This document shows, piece by piece, positions 59,705-64,000 of a stretch of 64,000 bases of DNA. Every line of letters begins with the position of its first letter. The first letter of the stretch is position 1. The notes under the pieces are model-generated. The model was not told where the DNA came from and did not search any database. It saw nothing but the letters and a program-made list of their open reading frames with translations. A program made the position numbers and the translations under genes. This stretch comes from Haliscomenobacter sp. (GTDB lineage: Bacteria > Bacteroidota > Bacteroidia > Chitinophagales > Saprospiraceae): positions 1-64,000 of the forward strand of contig NZ_JADKCX010000018.1 in assembly GCF_016718685.1 (NCBI RefSeq). The letters are read 5' to 3'.

Positions 59705-62058
59705 TATTTCATAATAATCAGCTTCCTCCCCACTGCGCCGATGCGCAACAAGTAAGTGCCGTTTGGCCAGCTATTGGTGTTCACAATGGTTTTTTGCTGC
59801 AATATTTGCCGCGCAATCAGTCGCCCTTGGGCATTATAGATGGTTAAAATTTCGCCTTCGATTTCGCCTTCCGCTTCAATGTTTACTTGATTCTGTGCAG
59901 GATTGGGATAGATTTTGAGCCCTATTTGCGCCAAATCCAGCACGGGAGTAGTTAAATTGTTGCTGGCGTTGATGGTCGATTTTTGGATCACAAAACTCCC
60001 TGTTCCGTCTGGTACCCGGGCATAACCCTGGTCGTCTTGTTGTTCTCCAAACTCTGCCCGATCCAGTTGGATGCCATTAGAATCCGACAAAATAAGCAAT
60101 TCACCAGATTTCGAAAGTTTAAAATTTGCGTGCAGCAGGCCTTGTTTTTGGTCTTCATCGGCCCAAACCGTCAAAAAGCCCTTGGATTCGATAAAAGTGC
60201 CTTCCGGGAAGGCCCATTTTTTCAAATTGGTCAGGTTATCGGTCAGGTAATAGCCACTGATGTTGATGCGGTTGCTGGTGGTATTGTATAGCTCGATCCA
60301 GTCATCGGCCTGTTTGTTTTCATCCAGGTCTTTGGTATTGGAAGCCAGTACCTCATTGATCACTACGGCGGCGGCAGCGGTAAGTTGGGTTTGTACCTGA
60401 TAAAAATACACATCGTGCTCAGCCCCAACCGGATCGAAGCTTACGGTTTTTACACTATTGTTGGACACGGCTTCGATGTAGTAGCGAACATAAGTGCCCG
60501 CAGCAAAAGCAGGAATGGTGGCCCCGTAAACCCCGTCAGCAGCGCTACCGTCACTGCTGTTGCCATCATCTTTCATCTGGATTTTGGTGAAAATACCGGT
60601 CAGGTTGTTGGAATAATAGAGCCAAACATTGGAAATTCCTTCGGAGCCTTTTACCGTGCTCCGTATTTGTACATTTTGGCCACTTTGGGGCAGTTGCCCC
60701 TGCACATTGCCCACTCGATAATGGGTACTGCTGATGCTGGGGGCGATGCGGTTGACTTCAGCTTGGTTACGCAGGTAGTTGTAGCGATTGGTGAAAAAAC
60801 TTTTCAGGGTAGTCAAACCGGAAGTGAAGTTGGCATAAGTGGAGAGCGCGCGGGGGTCAGTCTTTACCAAGGCGTCAATTTTTTTGGCCAATCGATCTAC
60901 ATGTACATGAGCGGTGGCGGGGTTGATGCTGCTTTCATTGATGGTACGCAAATGCGCCAAATAGCGTTGACGCCAGGCAGGAACGGCCAGCATCTTATTG
61001 AGCAGCGGATAATTCCCGTTGGTTTCGTTGTAAAAAGGACTCCAGGTGGCTCGGCTTGTAGCCAGGGAACTATTGCCATCTACTTCGATGGGCGTTAGTC
61101 GTTGGGTTTCAGGATCCCAATAGATGTAATAATCCATGGCACCTTTAAACACATAGCTGTCATCATCTCCAAAGGCAATTTCAGTGGCTAGGAACCATAA
61201 AGTCCGGTCTATATCGATGTAACTGGGCAGTACAGTTTCCAGGTCAGCAAGGGCAGTTTGGTTCAATTTATTTGCCGCTTGCATCAGTTTCTCCCAGGGA
61301 TTACTTACTTCCGAGCGTTTGAGGGTATAGTAGTTTTTGTACAGTGAAGTATCGGCACCGAGGTAATTGATTGCCGCTAATCCTCGGCCAAATCCGCCAC
61401 CACCACCAGGGCCGCCACCTACCCCGCCTGGAGAATCGGCCCGCCAGCGAATGCCGTCGTTGCTGAACCACCACTCCTTGATGAATTCGCCATTGATTTG
61501 TTGCACATTGGGGTAAATGCCCCAGTCCTGGTCATTGATGTACAAGTGGATAAAGTTGGTTCGTACTGCCGGGGCATGACGCCGTGCCAGAATCCCGTAC
61601 AGCACTTCGCGCAGATAGGTCGGATCTTCGAAGGCATTGTTGAAATTGAGCGATTCGTACCCTTCCACATTGCGGTCTTCTTGAACGTATTGCATATTGA
61701 CAGAAAAGGATTTTTTTTGGGCACCGCTGGGCAAGCGGTTGTACGAGGTTTGGCCTTTGAATGCGATGCCTACACTGTCGTAGGTGACACCGTCGTAGAC
61801 CATTTTGCCCAGCAAATCAGCACTTCTGGAGTAGTTATTGGTCAACTGTTGCCAATAATCGGATTGGGTAAAATAGAAGCGAACCTCCTTGATGTCAGCA
61901 GTGTCGTAAAAACCACTGACTCTTTTTTCGCCAAAAACCAAGCGCTGGCCGTCCTGACTAACCCTCAAACCATCAGGTAGTTTTTGGGCAGTTAAATCAT
62001 TGATCAGGCCAACGCATAGCCATAGCGTTGACAGGAAGAAAAGTATCCATTTCTTCAT
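59704..62058 (-). CDS. Secreted CotH-kinase protein with lamin-tail and T9SS domains
   Basis: 784 residues, signal peptide MKKWILFFLSTLWLCVGLIN. The CotH kinase-like domain (residues ~50-400) has GIAFKGQTSYNRLPSGAQKKSF, SLNFNNAFEDPTYLREVLYGILAR, NDQDWGIYPNVQQINGEFIKEWW, and the catalytic-type LATEIAFGDDDSYVFKGAMDYYIYWDPETQRLTPIEVDGN. A glycine-rich loop interrupts it near 210. A lamin-tail domain (VVINEVLASNTKDLDENKQADDWIELYNTT) and a T9SS type-A signal (LKIYPNPAQNQVNIEAEG ... PNGTYLLRIGAVG) follow. CotH proteins modify surface proteins by phosphorylation or related transfers. It heads the leftward cluster; the upstream gap (62059-62252) shows no clear promoter. Confidence 0.9.
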   Translation of the reverse strand: MKKWILFFLSTLWLCVGLINDLTAQKLPDGLRVSQDGQRLVFGEKRVSGFYDTADIKEVRFYFTQSDYWQQLTNNYSRSADLLGKMVYDGVTYDSVGIAFKGQTSYNRLPSGAQKKSFSVNMQYVQEDRNVEGYESLNFNNAFEDPTYLREVLYGILARRHAPAVRTNFIHLYINDQDWGIYPNVQQINGEFIKEWWFSNDGIRWRADSPGGVGGGPGGGGGFGRGLAAINYLGADTSLYKNYYTLKRSEVSNPWEKLMQAANKLNQTALADLETVLPSYIDIDRTLWFLATEIAFGDDDSYVFKGAMDYYIYWDPETQRLTPIEVDGNSSLATSRATWSPFYNETNGNYPLLNKMLAVPAWRQRYLAHLRTINESSINPATAHVHVDRLAKKIDALVKTDPRALSTYANFTSGLTTLKSFFTNRYNYLRNQAEVNRIAPSISSTHYRVGNVQGQLPQSGQNVQIRSTVKGSEGISNVWLYYSNNLTGIFTKIQMKDDGNSSDGSAADGVYGATIPAFAAGTYVRYYIEAVSNNSVKTVSFDPVGAEHDVYFYQVQTQLTAAAAVVINEVLASNTKDLDENKQADDWIELYNTTSNRINISGYYLTDNLTNLKKWAFPEGTFIESKGFLTVWADEDQKQGLLHANFKLSKSGELLILSDSNGIQLDRAEFGEQQDDQGYARVPDGTGSFVIQKSTINASNNLTTPVLDLAQIGLKIYPNPAQNQVNIEAEGEIEGEILTIYNAQGRLIARQILQQKTIVNTNSWPNGTYLLRIGAVGRKLIIMK

Positions 62059-62252
62059 ATTAGCTGTGTTTTTATAAAGTCGCTTTAAAAATAGGCCTAC
62101 GGGCTAAATATACAGCAGGCACTTAATTGATAAGTTTAAAAATTGGTTTTGTACTCACTTGCAGGAAATAATGGATAAAACAAATCCCAACCTTGGCGCG
62201 CCAGATTCAGGTTGACAGCCCAAGGCCTTATTAATTTGGTGTTAACTATTTT

Positions 62253-64000
62253 TTATTCTACAACAAAACGGACAAATTCCCCATTGTCAGCCTGCAAAAC
62301 ATACAGACCGCTGGCAATTTGCCCTCATTTGATCTCTTTTTGGAACTGCGTCCCCTGTCTCCTTGTAAACATTGCCCTCAGCAATTTGCTGAAATAGAGT
62401 CTTCTGACCGGTTGGGGTTTTTTGAGCTGAAGCGCTGGTCAATCTTTGGTGCCCTGTGATTTGGGTTTTGTCTTTCACCGAAAATGCTCGGTTGCTGGTT
62501 TCATTGGCACCAATCCAGTGGCTGCCATGGGACTTTCTTCACCAGGGGGAAAATAATACCTTCATCCGGTCTCGTGCTTGCGGGCCCGTTGTTGCGTGGT
62601 GCGTAGGTGCAGGGGTTCGGGGTCTGACGTGACGCCCCATGCGCTCAGGGCGTAAGGTGGTTTTGTTGATTCCGCTCGGCTTCCCTTCTGGTTCGGGCCT
62701 TTCTCGCTGCGGTTTTTGCACGTTGTGGTGCCGTTCTCGCGTTGAACATTTTGCTAACCGGTGATCGCGGGGTGCGCTCCACTGGTCGCCCTTCAAACAG
62801 TGGTCCTTGTCGTCCAATGCTAAAGAACGGCCCCTGCGGGTGATTTGATCGTGTCTCCTCGCCGTCGGTCCCCTGGCTTTGGTCCTACGGTGCGACCAAC
62901 AATGATCCAGGCGCAGTCGTGGGGTCGGGACGCCGGTTCCGGCGGGTGTTTTGGCGTTGGGTTCCTCCGTTAAGGCTGTATTCTCTTGATCTCCTTCGTT
63001 CGCGCTGTCAGGTGTTTTGCCCCCTCCGCAATGCTCAATGGCATCTGGCATGTTCCCCGGTCGGCAATTAGCCAAATTGCTCGTACTTTGGGTCGCTGGC
63101 ATCCAAACCATTGCGGGTTTGTTGTGGTCTTGAACCGGGGCGCAGCCGGGGTCCCTGGTGTGCCAGTTGTTTGGTTATCAAGTCGTGGCGGCAATGGCAT
63201 TGTTTTCCGGGAGGGTAACGTATGCCGTTCTTGGTCGGGCTAAAAGCAATGTATTCAGGTTCCAAATCCTGCGCCAGCGTGCTGCCGCCCTGTTGGCCCG
63301 TTTTTACCCCAAAAACCCGCAAGCCAGCCTGGCGATAGGTGGCCACAAAAGGATTCAACGCTGAAAAATCAAAGCATTGCGCTCCAGGCTATCGGTTGCT
63401 ACTGGTGTGGCTGTGTCTTGTGTGTAAAACGCTTGGCCTTGGTCGCCAATTGTACCCCTGGGCTTGCGGAAGCGCACCAAAGTATTCTCCTTTGCATGGC
63501 GTCTCGGTAATAGCACGGTAGGTATGGGCGTGGTCACTGCTCGGCGGGTGGTCAGGTTGCGCCTCAAGGTGTATCTTCTCCTGCTGGCGGGCTGGAGGCC
63601 TCCCGTTCCGTTAGGGCGGGGTTGTTGTCTGGTTCAAATTTTCGGGGCGCTCTGGCTGCGGTGTCTATGTTTTGGGTGGCAAGCTGCGGGAGAGCAAGCA
63701 CAGTGGCCCCTTGGTTTGGCGATATTGAGCCGGGCCGCCAATGCTGCCCGTTGTTGTCAGGCGGGGTCGTGAGGCTCAAGTGGCCTTCCTCGGGCTATGG
63801 GCCAGGGCGGCGTCTCGTGTTGTGGTTCAGAATTGCCCAGCGGTTGCTCGTCAATTGGAGCCCCATTGCCCGGGCCGCTGCCCCTTGTGAAACTTTAAAG
63901 CGGCGTGCGTAAGTCGGTCAAAATCGGCCGCTAAATTTTGTTCAGCAATTCTCGTGCGCTGCGGAAGGCGCAACCACCCAAGGTAATGTTGGCTCCGCGT
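62253..64000 (-). pseudogene. Heavily indel-damaged choice-of-anchor I / T9SS protein gene (5' end outside)
   Basis: No long frame exists, yet leftward translation of short segments gives ordered family motifs: FSALNPFVATYRQAGLRVFG, LAQDLEPEYIAFSP, AYVTLPENNAIAA, NGLDASD, ANW, MPDAIEH, SANEGDQENTALTEE, PEG, and finally QIASGLYVLQADNGEFVRFV as a T9SS tail ending at TAA 62253-62255. This order is that of choice-of-anchor I proteins (alkaline-phosphatase-like secreted propellers). Frame changes every ~20-90 bases, so many small indels are present. In 63541-63720 the plus strand has only 10% A and is very G-rich. The cause is either consensus error or an extreme pseudogene. Confidence 0.7.

Noticed and set aside
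62539..63111. A 190-residue leftward open frame as a novel protein
   Set aside because: It is a frame mixture of the damaged choice-of-anchor I gene; family motifs appear in it only in pieces.

Overview
This window comes from a Bacteroidota chromosome, most probably the Saprospiria / Haliscomenobacter side of the phylum. That placement is inferred from gene content. The supporting signs are four proteins with type IX secretion (T9SS) C-terminal sorting domains, the gliding lipoprotein gene gldH, a PF14905-type outer-membrane barrel, a plug protein without a barrel, and promoters with the Bacteroidota signature TTTG-N19-TAnnTTTG. No rRNA, CRISPR array, prophage or intact insertion sequence was seen.

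Layout. 0-5 kb: end of an outer-membrane barrel gene, a frameshifted carboxylesterase, two ~160-bp palindromic MITE-like elements, a Nudix/winged-helix regulator, the malonate transporter madL-madM and a five-member Asp/Glu tRNA array with its own promoter and terminator. 5-8 kb: accA, a small conserved gene and dapA. 8-17 kb: cytochrome P450, a DUF3500 protein, an IorAB-like molybdenum hydroxylase, a VF530-type protein, an MG2/plug protein and an MFS transporter. 17-22 kb: a secreted caspase-like protease with a coupled small gene, an EGF-like lipoprotein, ALDH7 and YqeY. 22-29 kb: an orphan ABC ATPase, the complete phenylacetyl-CoA epoxidase operon paaE-A-B-C-D, a monooxygenase-like protein, a SAM hydrolase and phoH. 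29-40 kb: aroA, acetyltransferase-like genes, a helical-repeat protein, a 970-residue T9SS cargo, an AlkA-like glycosylase and a T9SS subtilase. 40-52 kb: a GT39-like membrane enzyme, gldH, grpE-dnaJ, a TlpA-like thioredoxin, a sugar nucleotidyltransferase, a possible PD-(D/E)XK protein, hisIE, ogt, prfC, an oxidoreductase and a 7-TM protein. 51-62 kb: a leftward cluster of CotH kinase, DUF4956, HlyD-like, TolC-like, ABC ATPase and an ABC-permease/M1-aminopeptidase fusion. This is the best candidate here for a poorly described envelope system.

From 62.25 kb to the window end no long reading frame exists. Translating short leftward segments nevertheless recovers an ordered series of motifs of the choice-of-anchor I family, ending in a clean T9SS tail. 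It is one gene broken by many small indels.

Sequence quality matters here. Four otherwise normal genes (carboxylesterase, helical-repeat protein, GT39, prfC) are each broken once, and each break is repaired by changing one homopolymer by one base. A 187-bp near-pure G tract lies between the HlyD-like and TolC-like genes. Consensus error is the simplest explanation for these, including the damaged last 1.75 kb, but the sequence alone cannot exclude real pseudogenes.

Many intergenic gaps hold long hairpins built from short iterated units (GTTGAAAAG-like, GGTTCGGGG-like, ACACAAAGGAC-like). Some reach into stop codons of neighbouring genes, and two share a loop containing GAAGTCGAGG.
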